From Verrucomicrobiota bacterium (GTDB taxonomy: Bacteria > Verrucomicrobiota > Verrucomicrobiia > Opitutales > Opitutaceae): DNA of 64,000 nucleotides. Made by a program: the position numbers and the translations under genes. Location: NCBI GenBank assembly GCA_023430565.1, contig JAEZAD010000089.1, forward strand, positions 1 through 64,000, read 5' to 3'. The notes beneath the pieces were generated by a model. That model was not told where the DNA came from. It searched no databases and worked only from the letters and a program-made list of their open reading frames with translations. How positions within the stretch are numbered: position 1 is the first letter of the stretch; each line of letters begins with the position of its first letter. Below, one piece after another: positions 41,853 to 50,963 of this stretch.

Positions 41853-41962
41853 ATAATCTCGGGCGCTTTGCGCGGGGCGAGATGGCGAATGGTTGGAAAT
41901 TGGGTGGAGGCGAGGGGGACGACGTGCCGCCGCGGGATGCGGCCTGAACGAATTTTGAACCG

Positions 41963-43282
41963 ATGTCCGCTGTTGCTCCACTCGTCGAAACGCTCCGCAC
42001 GCAGATCCGCCATCTGCCACCGGTGCAGCGTGTCGGCACCGTGACCGGTGTCGCGGGACTTGTGATCGAATCGGACGGACCGAATGTCGGGCTCGGCGAG
42101 TTGTGTGTCGTGCGCTCGACGCGTTTCGATTTCAGCGTGCGCGCGGAAGTGGTCGGTTTTCGCGAGCACCGTGTGCTCCTCATGCCGCTCGGCGACACCG
42201 CGGGCCTGCACGTTGGCTGCGAGGTGGCGGCAAGCGATCGACCCGCGCTGCCCCGGCCCGGTCCCGAAATGCTCGGCCGCGTGGTCGACGCGCTCGGCCG
42301 GCCGTTCGACGGCCTCGGGCTGATGCCGGTGGACCGCACGGTCGGTCAGAACCCCACGCCGCCGCATCCGTTGCGGCGCCAGCGAATCAAGAACGTCTTT
42401 CAGACGGGCGTGCGCGCCCTCGATGTATTCACGCCCTTTGGACGCGGGCAACGCCTCGGTCTCTTCGCCGGCTCCGGCGTCGGCAAATCGACCCTCATGG
42501 GCATGATCGCGCGCGGCTCCGAAGCCGACGTCGTGGTGGTCGCACTCGTGGGCGAGCGCGGTCGTGAAGTGCGCGAGTTCCTGGAGAAGGATCTCGGGCC
42601 CGAGGGCATGAAACGCGCCATCGTCGTGGTGGCCACGTCCGACACGCCGGCACCCTTGCGGCTGCGTGCGGCGTTCACCGCGACGGCGATCGCGGAAGCG
42701 TGGCGCGACGCCGGCAAGAATGTCCTGTTGATGATGGACTCCGTGACGCGTTTCGCGATGGCGCAGCGCGAGATCGGTCTGGCCATCGGCGAGCCTCCCG
42801 CCACGCGCGGCTACACGCCCTCGGTCTTCGCGATGTTGCCGCGTTTGCTCGAACGCGCCGGCGCCGGCGAGCAGGGCGCGATCACCGCGCTCTACACGGT
42901 GCTGGTCGAGGGCGACGACATGAACGAGCCGGTGGCGGATGCGGTTCGCGGTATTCTCGACGGACACATCGTGCTTTCGCGGCACCTCGCGCATTTCAAC
43001 CACTACCCGGCGATCGACGTGCTGGAGAGTGTCAGCCGGCTCACGCGCGATGTGTGCACCGCCGACGAGGTGACGCTCGCGGGCAAGGCGCGCGAGCAGC
43101 TCGCCTTGTATCGGAAAAACGAGGACCTCGTTTCCATCGGCGCCTACCAGAAAGGCGCGAACGGAGCGCTGGATCGCGCGATCGCCCTGCACGAGCCGCT
43201 GCGCAATTTCCTGCGCCAGCCGGTGCACGAACACACGCCGAGGACCCAGAGCTTCCTCAACCTGAAACAGATCCTCGCATGA
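41963..43282 (+). CDS. fliI: Flagellum-specific ATPase FliI
   Basis: A 439-residue F1-beta-like export ATPase. Walker A is in 'LGLFAGSGVGKSTLMGMIAR', Walker B in 'NVLLMMDSVTRFAMAQREIG', and 'PPATRGYTPSVFAMLPRLLERAG' is diagnostic for FliI. The N-terminal beta barrel contains 'GTVTGVAGLVIESDGP'. A C-terminal helix ('HEHTPRTQSFLNLKQIL') completes it. Its stop overlaps the fliJ start (ATGA). Confidence 0.97.
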   Translation: MSAVAPLVETLRTQIRHLPPVQRVGTVTGVAGLVIESDGPNVGLGELCVVRSTRFDFSVRAEVVGFREHRVLLMPLGDTAGLHVGCEVAASDRPALPRPGPEMLGRVVDALGRPFDGLGLMPVDRTVGQNPTPPHPLRRQRIKNVFQTGVRALDVFTPFGRGQRLGLFAGSGVGKSTLMGMIARGSEADVVVVALVGERGREVREFLEKDLGPEGMKRAIVVVATSDTPAPLRLRAAFTATAIAEAWRDAGKNVLLMMDSVTRFAMAQREIGLAIGEPPATRGYTPSVFAMLPRLLERAGAGEQGAITALYTVLVEGDDMNEPVADAVRGILDGHIVLSRHLAHFNHYPAIDVLESVSRLTRDVCTADEVTLAGKAREQLALYRKNEDLVSIGAYQKGANGALDRAIALHEPLRNFLRQPVHEHTPRTQSFLNLKQILA

Positions 43283-43734
43283 AGCGCTTCCGATTCCCCC
43301 TTCGGCCGGTGGCCATTCTTCGCGCTCATCAAGAGAACCGCGCGCGCGAAGCCTTCGCCGCGGCCGTTCGCTCGTTCGTTAAGTCCGAAGAGGAGCTCGC
43401 ACGCACCCGCGTGCGCATGCGTGCCCTCGAAGCCGAGTTGTTCTCGGGGCGCGAACAGACGTATCGCGCGGACCAGGCGGCCCTCCTGTTTGCCGATTAC
43501 CGGCGGGAGTGCGGCACGGAGGCGGAAGTCGAGCGCCAGACGATCGCCGCGCGGGAGGAGATGCAGCAGCGCCGCAACGACTATCTCGAGGCGCACCGGA
43601 AGGTCGAAGTCGTCCAGCGTCTCGAGGAAAAAGCCCGCGTCGTGCATCGCCGCGAAACCGATCGCGAGGAGCAAGCCGAGTTCGACGACTTCGCGGGCCG
43701 TCGCCGCATCAAGCCCTTCACCGCCGCCCTATGA
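43279..43734 (+). CDS. fliJ: Flagellar export chaperone FliJ
   Basis: A 151-residue, almost entirely coiled-coil protein ('KRFRFPLRPVAILRAHQENRA' start; then long Arg/Glu-rich helices). The N-terminal 'FRFPLRPVA' and position between fliI and a MotE-like gene are typical. The start overlaps the fliI stop by ATGA, and the stop overlaps the next start the same way. Confidence 0.9.
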   Translation: MKRFRFPLRPVAILRAHQENRAREAFAAAVRSFVKSEEELARTRVRMRALEAELFSGREQTYRADQAALLFADYRRECGTEAEVERQTIAAREEMQQRRNDYLEAHRKVEVVQRLEEKARVVHRRETDREEQAEFDDFAGRRRIKPFTAAL

Positions 43735-44348
43735 CCGCCGTCCTGCGCAATCCGTTCGTCGTCTCCACCGCCGCCCTCGTGCTGTCGGTCGCGGTCGGCG
43801 TATTCACTTTTTGGAGCGCCGCGAAGACGATCGTCGCGGGCGTCGTCGCGCTGCGGGCCGAGCAGGCCGCGGCGGTGCCGAAGAAGGAGAAGGGCTGGGA
43901 CTTTTGGACGATCGAGATCGAAAACCTTTCGAACGAGCTGAAGGAGGAGCGCGCGCGGCTGCGCAAGCAGGCCGAATTGTTCGAGCAGCGCGAGGCGCGG
44001 ATCGTCGCTGAGCAGCAGGAACTTGCGGCGATGCGCCGCGAGATCGAAGGCTTGCGCCAGGAAATCGCCGAAAAGGTCGTCACGATCCGCGCCGACGAGG
44101 CGAAGAACATCCGCTCGCTCGCGCAGAGCTATGCCAATCTCACCCCGCGGGCGGCCGTCGCGATCCTGCGCGAGTTGGACGACGTCACCGCCGTCAAAAT
44201 CCTTTTTCTGATGAAGCCCGATGTCGTGGGCCCGATCTTCGAGGAGATGAGCCGCACCAACGGCAGCGACGGCACGCCGCTCGCCCGCCGCGCCGCGGTG
44301 CTCTCCGAAAAGCTTCGGCTCATGAAATCCGCCAAGGAAACGACCTGA
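43731..44348 (+). CDS. MotE-like protein (MgtE N-domain family)
   Basis: A 205-residue protein with one N-terminal membrane helix ('PFVVSTAALVLSVAVGVFTF'), a long coiled coil (residues 55-125, 'NELKEERARLRKQAELFEQREARI') and a C-terminal MgtE-N-like domain ('SLAQSYANLTPRAAVAILRELDDVTAVKILFLM'). Proteins of this shape downstream of fliJ are called MotE and help position or stabilise stator or motor proteins. The architecture supports that role; the symbol is not given because the family is variable. Confidence 0.83.
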   Translation: MTAVLRNPFVVSTAALVLSVAVGVFTFWSAAKTIVAGVVALRAEQAAAVPKKEKGWDFWTIEIENLSNELKEERARLRKQAELFEQREARIVAEQQELAAMRREIEGLRQEIAEKVVTIRADEAKNIRSLAQSYANLTPRAAVAILRELDDVTAVKILFLMKPDVVGPIFEEMSRTNGSDGTPLARRAAVLSEKLRLMKSAKETT

Positions 44349-44411
44349 CACTTTCAACCGCTGCGCCATGGACGGCGCAGTTTCGCCCCACCACGGAGGG
44401 TTTGTTTGTGC

Positions 44412-46277
44412 ATGCAACTCTCCGCTTCTCTCCTTCCGTTCGATTTACCACCCGTCCCCGGCGCGGCGCCCTTGCCCGTGGGCGCGGCGCTCACCCCCGC
44501 GGCCGACGTCGCTGATTTCGGTGCGCTGCTGACGGCGCAATCCGCGCCCGCATCGCCCGTCGTCACTCCGCCAGTTGCACCGTTTTCGTCGACCGCGCCG
44601 GCTGACGGCGTCAGCGAACCGGCCGTCGAGCCGATGCCGCCGGAGTGGCTGATGGAGGAGGGGAGTGCCGACTCGAGCGATGCCGTTCCCAACCCCGCTT
44701 TCGCCGAAGGGATGATCGCGACCGCCCCGTCGCCGACGACGATCGGGAAGTCCGACGTTGCCGGGTTTGTGGCAGCGAATGAGCCCCTCGAGGACGCGCC
44801 CGCATCGACGACGACGTCCGACGGGGAGAATGACACCGCTCCTTCCGAAATCGGGGCGTCCGCTCTGGTGCCGCCGGCCGCGAACGCGACGAAGCCTCGC
44901 GAGGTTGGCCGGTCGCCCGCCGTCCCAGGCACGTTTTCGAATTCAACCGCTCTCAACAGTGAAGGGTCGGCCGCTTCGCCGCTTCATTCGCCCACGGCTG
45001 ATGCGGCCTTTGCCGGACCATCTGCTCGCGGCTCCCGTGCGAATTCGAAGGACACCACGGCATTGTCGAATCCGACTGCTGCCGATGCCCCGCTCACCCC
45101 CGCGGAGGTTCCGGTTCAGCGTATGCCGCAGCGAGACGTCGCTGAACTCAACGGGCGTGCGGTCGCATCGGCGGACACCTCGTTCGATAGCACGGCGACC
45201 GAATCGCGCCCCACCACCGCTGTGACGTCGGGCGCGGAAATATCGAACCCGGCCACGGTGCCAATCACCCCTTTGCTCCGGAGCCCCTTGGCCGCCGCCG
45301 CAACGGAACGGCAGAACATCGCGACGCCGCCCGGACCTTCTCCGATTTCCTCGCCCAGCCCGAAAACCAACCCCACCCCCCAGGCGCCCGTGGACGAAAC
45401 AGCCGGCGCTCTGCGTAGTGAAAATGTGGACACGGCGGCGATCTCGCGCGCGCAGTCCGATGCCTCTGTTTTTTCCGCGACCCCGCCGCAGTCGGGGCCG
45501 GAAAAATTTGCCGTTTCCGCACGGCGCGGAGCCTCCTCGCCGTTGGCTGCCTATAAAACAACTGAAAAAAACACGGAAAACGCGTTTGGTGAGGAGGTTG
45601 AAACGGAGCAGACGTTCGTTGGCACCAACGCTGCTAAACCCGAGTTCCACATGCCTCATCCTGCGCCACACGCCCCTTCCGCGCCGCACGCCGTCGAGCG
45701 TTTGTCGCAAGCTGTGGCGCCGTTGTCGTTCGAGTTCAACCCGGGCGAGGCGGGCGGAGAAACCGCCGAACTCGCGCAGGCGGCACGTCGCGCGGTGAAC
45801 GCTGCGGTGTCCGCCAGCGAACAGTTCGCGGCCGAGGCCAAGCCGGCGGTCACATTGAAATTCACCGTTTCCGGCGTCGATCTTGGCGTTCGCGTGGAGC
45901 TTCGCGGGGAAAACATCCACACGACATTCCGCACCGATTCCCCCGAGTTGCGCGCCGCGCTCGCACAGGAGTGGCAGGCGGTCACGGCGGTTCACGCGGG
46001 CGATCGTTCCGCGCGGCTGGCAGAGCCGGTTTTCACGTCGAACCCGTCGCAGGCGAGCACGTCGACCGCCTCGAACAATTCTTCGAACTCCGATTCTGGC
46101 GCCGCCGACCAGCGTGGTTCGCAACACCGCCAGGAACAAAACGCCGCCGACGAGTGGGCGCGGTTCCGCGCTGCCTCGCGCCCGGCCGATGCCGCGAATG
46201 TCCGCGTCCCGACGCCGTCGTTCCCGATTCGTTCCCATCCCACTTCCGCGCCCGGCCGGCTCCACACCTTCGCCTGA
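44412..46277 (+). CDS. fliK: Flagellar hook-length control protein FliK
   Basis: A 621-residue protein. Residues 1 to about 440 are low-complexity Ala/Pro/Ser/Thr-rich and likely disordered. The conserved domain is C-terminal, with 'VTLKFTVSGVDLGVRVELRGENIHTTF' features and 'ELRAALAQEWQAVTAV', typical of the FliK substrate-switching domain. Start taken at ATG 44412; a TTG at 44406 is an alternative. The gene order fliJ-motE-fliK-flgD supports the call. Confidence 0.85.
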   Translation: MQLSASLLPFDLPPVPGAAPLPVGAALTPAADVADFGALLTAQSAPASPVVTPPVAPFSSTAPADGVSEPAVEPMPPEWLMEEGSADSSDAVPNPAFAEGMIATAPSPTTIGKSDVAGFVAANEPLEDAPASTTTSDGENDTAPSEIGASALVPPAANATKPREVGRSPAVPGTFSNSTALNSEGSAASPLHSPTADAAFAGPSARGSRANSKDTTALSNPTAADAPLTPAEVPVQRMPQRDVAELNGRAVASADTSFDSTATESRPTTAVTSGAEISNPATVPITPLLRSPLAAAATERQNIATPPGPSPISSPSPKTNPTPQAPVDETAGALRSENVDTAAISRAQSDASVFSATPPQSGPEKFAVSARRGASSPLAAYKTTEKNTENAFGEEVETEQTFVGTNAAKPEFHMPHPAPHAPSAPHAVERLSQAVAPLSFEFNPGEAGGETAELAQAARRAVNAAVSASEQFAAEAKPAVTLKFTVSGVDLGVRVELRGENIHTTFRTDSPELRAALAQEWQAVTAVHAGDRSARLAEPVFTSNPSQASTSTASNNSSNSDSGAADQRGSQHRQEQNAADEWARFRAASRPADAANVRVPTPSFPIRSHPTSAPGRLHTFA

Positions 46278-46279
46278 TC

Positions 46280-46756
46280 ATGCAAGTCAACACCGTCACT
46301 TCACCCACGCGCGCCGCGAGCACCGCCGCCGACGAGCCGACTCCGCTCCTCAACAAGAAACAGATGCTCGGCCAGGAGGATTTTCTGAAGCTGCTCGCCG
46401 TCCAGTTTCAATCGCAGGACCCGATGAAGCCGATGGAAGACACCGCCTTCATCGCCCAGATGGCGCAGTTCAGCGCGCTCGATCAGTCCAGCACGCTCGT
46501 GCAGCAGATGACGCAGATGCGCTCGAACCAGGACATCGCCACGGCCAACAGCTACATCGGCCGCCGCGTCACGCTCGACGCCGGCGACAACGAACTGGTG
46601 ACCGGCGACGTCACCGGCGTCGATTTGAGCGACGGACAGCCACGCCTGATCGTCGGCGACTACACTTACCCCGTTTCAACCGTGCTCCTCGTGGAGCCGG
46701 GCACGGCCACTACCACCAGCAATCCCACGACACCGGCCACCGCCGGCGGCGTGTAA
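46280..46756 (+). CDS. flgD: Flagellar hook assembly scaffold FlgD
   Basis: A 158-residue hook-cap protein. The signature 'GQEDFLKLLAVQFQSQDPM' and 'DTAFIAQMAQFSALDQ' region is clear. The C-terminal half is shorter than in enteric FlgD: after 'NSYIGRRVTLDAGDNELVTG' and 'PRLIVGDYTYPVSTVLLVE' it ends, without the larger Tudor/FnIII domain. The N-terminal cap region is complete. Confidence 0.92.
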   Translation: MQVNTVTSPTRAASTAADEPTPLLNKKQMLGQEDFLKLLAVQFQSQDPMKPMEDTAFIAQMAQFSALDQSSTLVQQMTQMRSNQDIATANSYIGRRVTLDAGDNELVTGDVTGVDLSDGQPRLIVGDYTYPVSTVLLVEPGTATTTSNPTTPATAGGV

Positions 46757-46777
46757 CCCAAAAACCCGTCAACTCAC

Positions 46778-47647
46778 ATGTCACTCATCGGAACCATGGG
46801 CAGCGGCGTCAGCGCGCTGCGAACCTTCATGAAAGGCCTCGAAGTCATCGGCAATAATATCGCGAACGTGAATACCACGGGCTTCAAGGGCTCCACCGCG
46901 AAATACTCCGACAGCTTCAGCAACATCCTCGTGCAGTCGTCTTCGAACGGCACCACCACCACGCCCGCCGTTGCGGTTGGCACCGGTGTGACGCTTTCCG
47001 GCGTGACGACCAACTACACGCAGGGCGCGCTCTCCTCGACGGGCAAAAGCACCGATCTCGGCATTTCCGGCAACGGTTTCTTCCGCGTGAAGAACCCCAA
47101 CAGCGGCGAAGAATACGTCAGCCGCGCGGGCGACTTCCGCTGGGACGAACAAGGTTATCTCGTCACGAACGACGGCTACCGCGTGCAAGGCCTCACGGGC
47201 TACGTCGCCGGTCCTCCCGTGGTCCCCGCCAACACCGTCGGCGACATCCGGCTGAGCACCAGCACCGACATCCAGTCGGTCAGCATCGACCGCTCCGGTG
47301 CGATCATCGAGTCGTATTCGGATGGCACGACCGCCGTCACCGGCAACGTCCTGCTACAGCACTTCAAGGATCCCGCCGCGCTCGTGAAGCAGGGCAACAA
47401 TCTCTATTCCGGCATGGACGCGGCTGGCCCGACGAATGGCAGCGTGACGCTCCTCAACGACGGCACCAACGCTCCCGGTTCCAGCGGCCTCGGCTACATC
47501 CAGTCCGGCACGCTCGAACTTTCGAACGTCGATCTTACCGAGCAGTTCTCCGAACTGATCACGACGCAACGCAGTTTCCAGGCCGGTTCGCGCCTCCTCA
47601 CCGTCTCGGACTCCGTGCTCGAGGACATCGTCAACCTGAAGCGCTAA
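46778..47647 (+). CDS. flgE: Flagellar hook protein FlgE (short form)
   Basis: A 289-residue hook subunit. 'GVSALRTFMKGLEVIGNNIANVNTTGFKGS' at the N-terminus and 'ELSNVDLTEQFSELITTQRSFQAGSRLLTVSDSVLEDIVNLKR'-type C-terminus (positions 247-289) are standard FlgE helices. The middle has only one main beta domain; most FlgE proteins are 400 residues or more. Alternatively it could serve as FlgF or FlgG, but the C-terminal 'NLKR' and position after flgD favour FlgE. Confidence 0.88.
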   Translation: MSLIGTMGSGVSALRTFMKGLEVIGNNIANVNTTGFKGSTAKYSDSFSNILVQSSSNGTTTTPAVAVGTGVTLSGVTTNYTQGALSSTGKSTDLGISGNGFFRVKNPNSGEEYVSRAGDFRWDEQGYLVTNDGYRVQGLTGYVAGPPVVPANTVGDIRLSTSTDIQSVSIDRSGAIIESYSDGTTAVTGNVLLQHFKDPAALVKQGNNLYSGMDAAGPTNGSVTLLNDGTNAPGSSGLGYIQSGTLELSNVDLTEQFSELITTQRSFQAGSRLLTVSDSVLEDIVNLKR

Positions 47648-47725
47648 ACGAGCTGAGAATCGAGAGTCTCCGGCCGCATCGCGCCCCGTTCTCTCGAAAC
47701 TCGAATCTTCCTCTCGACCTCACCC

Positions 47726-48307
47726 ATGGCCAAAGCCGCACCCGCTCCCGCGGCCGCCGCATCCGCCGGCGGCAGCACTCCTCCGATGCCCGCCGCCGCG
47801 GAAAAAAATTCCGCTGCGTCCGCGCCCGGTGGTTTCAAGGCGTGGCTGCCCGCCTTGTCGGCCGTTCTGCTCGCTCCGGCCTGCACGTGGGCGGTGGGGC
47901 AGTTCGTCCTGATTCCGCAACTACAGAAGAAACTCGCCGCCGCGCCGACCGAAGCTCACGCCGAGGCGGGCGAACCGGGCGGCCACGGCGAAAAAGGGAA
48001 GGACGGCGGCGCCACGTTCGAGTTCCAGAACGTCGTGGTGAACCTCGCCGGCACGATGGGCACCCGTTATCTCAAAACGAGCTTCCTCGTCACCGGCGCC
48101 GAGCCCGACATCAAATCGGTCTTCGACGAGAACAAGCCCCGGCTGACCGACGTCACGCTCAACGTCCTTTCGTCGCTCTCCCTCGCCGATCTCGAGGAGC
48201 CCGGCGCGAAGAACGTCCTCCGCGAGAAACTGGTCGCCGCCTACAATCAGGCCCTCGGTCGCAAGGTCGCCGAGCAGGTCTATTTTTCCGACTTCGTCGT
48301 GCAGTGA
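47726..48307 (+). CDS. fliL: Flagellar basal body-associated protein FliL
   Basis: A 193-residue membrane protein. N-terminal 35 residues are Ala/Pro-rich, one membrane helix follows ('AWLPALSAVLLAPACTWAVG'), then a periplasmic SPFH-like domain with 'FEFQNVVVNLAGTMGTRYLKTSF' and 'LSLADLEEPGAKNVLREKLV'. FliL supports stator function. Located before fliM as in many operons. Confidence 0.92.
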   Translation: MAKAAPAPAAAASAGGSTPPMPAAAEKNSAASAPGGFKAWLPALSAVLLAPACTWAVGQFVLIPQLQKKLAAAPTEAHAEAGEPGGHGEKGKDGGATFEFQNVVVNLAGTMGTRYLKTSFLVTGAEPDIKSVFDENKPRLTDVTLNVLSSLSLADLEEPGAKNVLREKLVAAYNQALGRKVAEQVYFSDFVVQ

Positions 48308-48358
48308 TCCCGGGCGGTTGTTCGAACTCCGATCCTGGCGACGCGATCTCCGACTCCG

Positions 48359-49423
48359 ATGGCTGACGATCCCAACAGTGGCGGCAATACGCTCGATCAA
48401 TCCGAGATCGACAAGCTGCTCGCGCAGGAAATCGCCGCCGCGCCACCGAAGCAGTTTCTGATCCGGCCCGATGGCACGAAAGCCGGCGCGTCGGCGGCGC
48501 TCAAAGTCGAAGCCTACGATTTTCGCAACCCGGCCTTCCTCTCGGAAATCGAACTGCGCCGGCTCCGCCTCCTCCACGAGGATTTCATCCGCTATCTCTC
48601 CGCGCGCCTTTCGCTCTACCTGCGCATGGAACTCGGCCTGAAAATGGCGCGGCTCACGACGGCCTCCTACGCAAAATTCACCGACTCGCTCCCCAACCCG
48701 ACCCACCTATGTCTCTTCAAAGTCGATCCACTCGTCGGCGTCGGCATCCTCGACGTCAACCCGCGCCTCGCGCTCACGATCGCCGACCGCCTCCTGGGCG
48801 GCCGTGGTCATTCGGTCAAAGCGGAACGTTATCTCACCGAGATTGAAATCGCGCTGCTCGAGGACGTGATCAACATCGTCCTCGAGGAGTGGTGCGCGCA
48901 GTGGAAGACCGAGCAGGAACTCCACCCGATCATCATCGGCCACGAAAACAACGGCCGCTTTCTCCAGACTTCGCCGAAGGATGCGATCGTGCTCGTGCTC
49001 ACGCTCGAGGCGAATTTCGGCGACTGCTCCGAGCAGCTTCAGATCGGCGTGCCTTACTACACGATCGAACCGCTCGTGAAAAAGATGCAGGCGCGCCGTC
49101 AGAAGGACACCGCCGTGTCCTCCTCGGAAAAACGGGCGGAATGGCAGTCCGCTTACGAGCGCATCCATGTTCCCCTCCGCGCCGAGTGGACCGCGCTCGA
49201 GGTGAACCTCCGCGAAGTCACCAGTTTCCGCGTGGGCGACGTGCTCGAGCTGCCCGCCTCGATTTTTCATGAAACCCGCGTGCTGCTGAATGGCGCACCC
49301 AAATTTCTCGGCACGGTCGGCCTCGATGGGGACCGCGTCGCCGTGCAGCTCACACGCAAACTCCCACCGGCAGAGCCCACCCAGGCACAGGCCACCAAAT
49401 TAGATGGAAGAAAAAACTCTTGA
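48359..49423 (+). CDS. fliM: Flagellar motor switch protein FliM
   Basis: A 354-residue C-ring protein. The N-terminal CheY-phosphate-binding segment is present as 'LDQSEIDKLLAQE'. The middle CheC-like domain has 'ARLSLYLRMELGLKMARL' and 'LALTIADRLLGGRGHSVK' (GGxG motif), and the C-terminal SpoA domain contains 'LREVTSFRVGDVLELP' and 'LNGAPKFLGTVGLDGDRVAV'. The last 20 bases overlap fliN. Confidence 0.96.
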   Translation: MADDPNSGGNTLDQSEIDKLLAQEIAAAPPKQFLIRPDGTKAGASAALKVEAYDFRNPAFLSEIELRRLRLLHEDFIRYLSARLSLYLRMELGLKMARLTTASYAKFTDSLPNPTHLCLFKVDPLVGVGILDVNPRLALTIADRLLGGRGHSVKAERYLTEIEIALLEDVINIVLEEWCAQWKTEQELHPIIIGHENNGRFLQTSPKDAIVLVLTLEANFGDCSEQLQIGVPYYTIEPLVKKMQARRQKDTAVSSSEKRAEWQSAYERIHVPLRAEWTALEVNLREVTSFRVGDVLELPASIFHETRVLLNGAPKFLGTVGLDGDRVAVQLTRKLPPAEPTQAQATKLDGRKNS

Positions 49424-49655
49424 TATCGTCCTCGACGTTAAGGTGAAGGTCACCGTGCAGCTGGGCTCGATCCAGCTGCCGATGCGCGAAGTGCTCGAGC
49501 TCGCGCCCGGTTCGGTCGTGCAGCTCACGCAGCACGCGAGCGATCCCGTCGGCCTCTTTGTCAACGACCAGCTCGTCGCTTACGGCGAGGTGGTCGTCGT
49601 CGAAGACAACTTCGGCATCAAGATCACCGAGCTCGTCGGCGCCGCGAAACAATGA
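49404..49655 (+). CDS. fliN: Flagellar motor switch protein FliN
   Basis: An 83-residue protein consisting of the SpoA fold only ('DVKVKVTVQLGSIQLPMREVLELAPGSVVQL', 'VGLFVNDQLVAYGEVVVVEDNFGIKI'). This is at the short end for FliN, with almost no N-terminal extension. It starts inside the end of fliM and its stop overlaps the fliO start. Confidence 0.95.
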   Translation: MEEKTLDIVLDVKVKVTVQLGSIQLPMREVLELAPGSVVQLTQHASDPVGLFVNDQLVAYGEVVVVEDNFGIKITELVGAAKQ

Positions 49656-50110
49656 TGCCGACCCTCGGAGCCACGAGCGCGAGCGAGGCGTGCCGCCGCA
49701 CGGGCGTCCGCGCATTGCTGTTTCTTTTCGCTTTTTCCTGCGCCTCGCTGGCACTCGCTGCGCCCACCGACGGCGATGAAGTCATCGTGCCCAACGGCAC
49801 CGCGCAACGCGGTGCCCCGCCGGCCGAGGCCGGCCCCGGCACCGGTGCGCTTACCTTCGTGGCCGTGCTGCTCCTGGGCGGCGCGGGCGGATGGGTGCTC
49901 TGGCGCGGTCGCAAGGGCGGACTCTCCGCGCTCAATCGCAATGGCCGCCAGCTCGCCGTCGAGGAAACCCGCTCGCTCGGCAACCGCCAGTTCCTCGTCG
50001 TCGCCTCGTATCGCGACCGTAAATTTCTGCTCGGGGTCTGCCCCGGCCGGATCGACCTGCTCTCGCCGCTTCACGACGAAGAGCCGGTCTTCGAAAAGTC
50101 CCGCGAATGA
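49652..50110 (+). CDS. fliO: Flagellar biosynthesis protein FliO
   Basis: A 152-residue membrane protein. A first hydrophobic segment or signal ('LFLFAFSCASLALAA') is followed by a periplasmic loop and a second helix ('LTFVAVLLLGGAGGWVLWRG'), then a small cytoplasmic domain with 'RQLAVEETRSLGNRQFLVVASYRDRKFLLGV', which is the FliO/MopB family signature. It overlaps both neighbours by four bases, showing tight coupling in fliN-fliO-fliP. Confidence 0.9.
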   Translation: MMPTLGATSASEACRRTGVRALLFLFAFSCASLALAAPTDGDEVIVPNGTAQRGAPPAEAGPGTGALTFVAVLLLGGAGGWVLWRGRKGGLSALNRNGRQLAVEETRSLGNRQFLVVASYRDRKFLLGVCPGRIDLLSPLHDEEPVFEKSRE

Positions 50111-50949
50111 ACGTCTCGTTTTCGACGCGCCGCAGCGGACTCCTGCTCCGCGCCATCGCGCTCGGGCTCATCCTCCTGCTGCTCGGCGTGCTGACGTCGC
50201 CGCACGTCCACGCGCAGGCGGCGGATGCGCCGGCTGCGTCCGAGCCCGCCGCGTCTTCGCAGGCGGTGAACGCGGATCCGTTCCGGCTCAACATCGGGCT
50301 CGAAGGCACGGGCGAAGGCGGCCAGGTGAGCGTCGCCGTGCAGATCGTGCTCGTGATGACGCTGCTTTCCGTCGCGCCGTCTCTTGTCTTGTTGATGACG
50401 ACGTTCACGCGGCTCGTGATTGTGCTCGGTTTCGTGCGCACCGCGCTGGGCACGCCTTCCGCGCCCTCGAACCAGATCGTGATCGGCCTCTCGCTGTTCC
50501 TCACGTTTTTCCTGATGGGTCCGGTTTTCGAGCGGATCCAGCACGAGGCGATCGCCCCGTATCTCGACAAGCAGATCACCGCGGGCCAGGCGCTCGATCA
50601 GGCAACGATCCCGCTGAAGGATTTCATGCTGAAGCAAACGCGCACGCGGGACCTCGAGTATTTCCTGCAGCTCGGCGGCTTCGGCCCGACCGCGGTGAAA
50701 GACCTGCCGATGCGCGTCGTGATTCCGGCGTTCGTGTTGAGCGAACTGCAGACCGCGTTTCAGATGGGTTTCCTGCTCTTCCTGCCGTTTCTCGTGATCG
50801 ACTTTCTCGTGGCATCCACGCTGATGGCGCTCGGCATGATGATGATGCCGCCGGTCACGGTCGCGCTCCCGCTCAAACTGCTGCTCTTCGTCCTCGTCGA
50901 TGGCTGGCACCTCGTCGTGAGGTCGCTCGTGCAGAGCTTCGTGGCGTGA
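50107..50949 (+). CDS. fliP: Flagellar type III export membrane protein FliP
   Basis: A 280-residue export-gate protein with a cleavable signal peptide ('LLLRAIALGLILLLLGVLTS'). Conserved helices include 'VLVMTLLSVAPSLVLLMTTFTRLVIVLGFVR' features at about residues 80-110, 'GLSLFLTFFLMGPVF', 'PAFVLSELQTAFQMGFLLFLPFLVIDFLVAS' region and 'MMMPPVTVALPLKLLLF'. All are diagnostic for FliP. Confidence 0.97.
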   Translation: MNVSFSTRRSGLLLRAIALGLILLLLGVLTSPHVHAQAADAPAASEPAASSQAVNADPFRLNIGLEGTGEGGQVSVAVQIVLVMTLLSVAPSLVLLMTTFTRLVIVLGFVRTALGTPSAPSNQIVIGLSLFLTFFLMGPVFERIQHEAIAPYLDKQITAGQALDQATIPLKDFMLKQTRTRDLEYFLQLGGFGPTAVKDLPMRVVIPAFVLSELQTAFQMGFLLFLPFLVIDFLVASTLMALGMMMMPPVTVALPLKLLLFVLVDGWHLVVRSLVQSFVA

Positions 50950-50963
50950 GTGCTCAAAACCCG

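Noticed and set aside
39897..42020. 707-codon minus-strand frame opposite fliG-fliH
   Set aside because: Antisense shadow. Its only interesting part, the repeated 'CHLLSDN' peptide, is just the translation of the two 19-bp palindromes.
46960..46985. TGGCAC-containing sequence inside flgE and a similar one in fliK near 45625
   Set aside because: Neither has TTGC at the correct distance, so they do not match a sigma-54 promoter.
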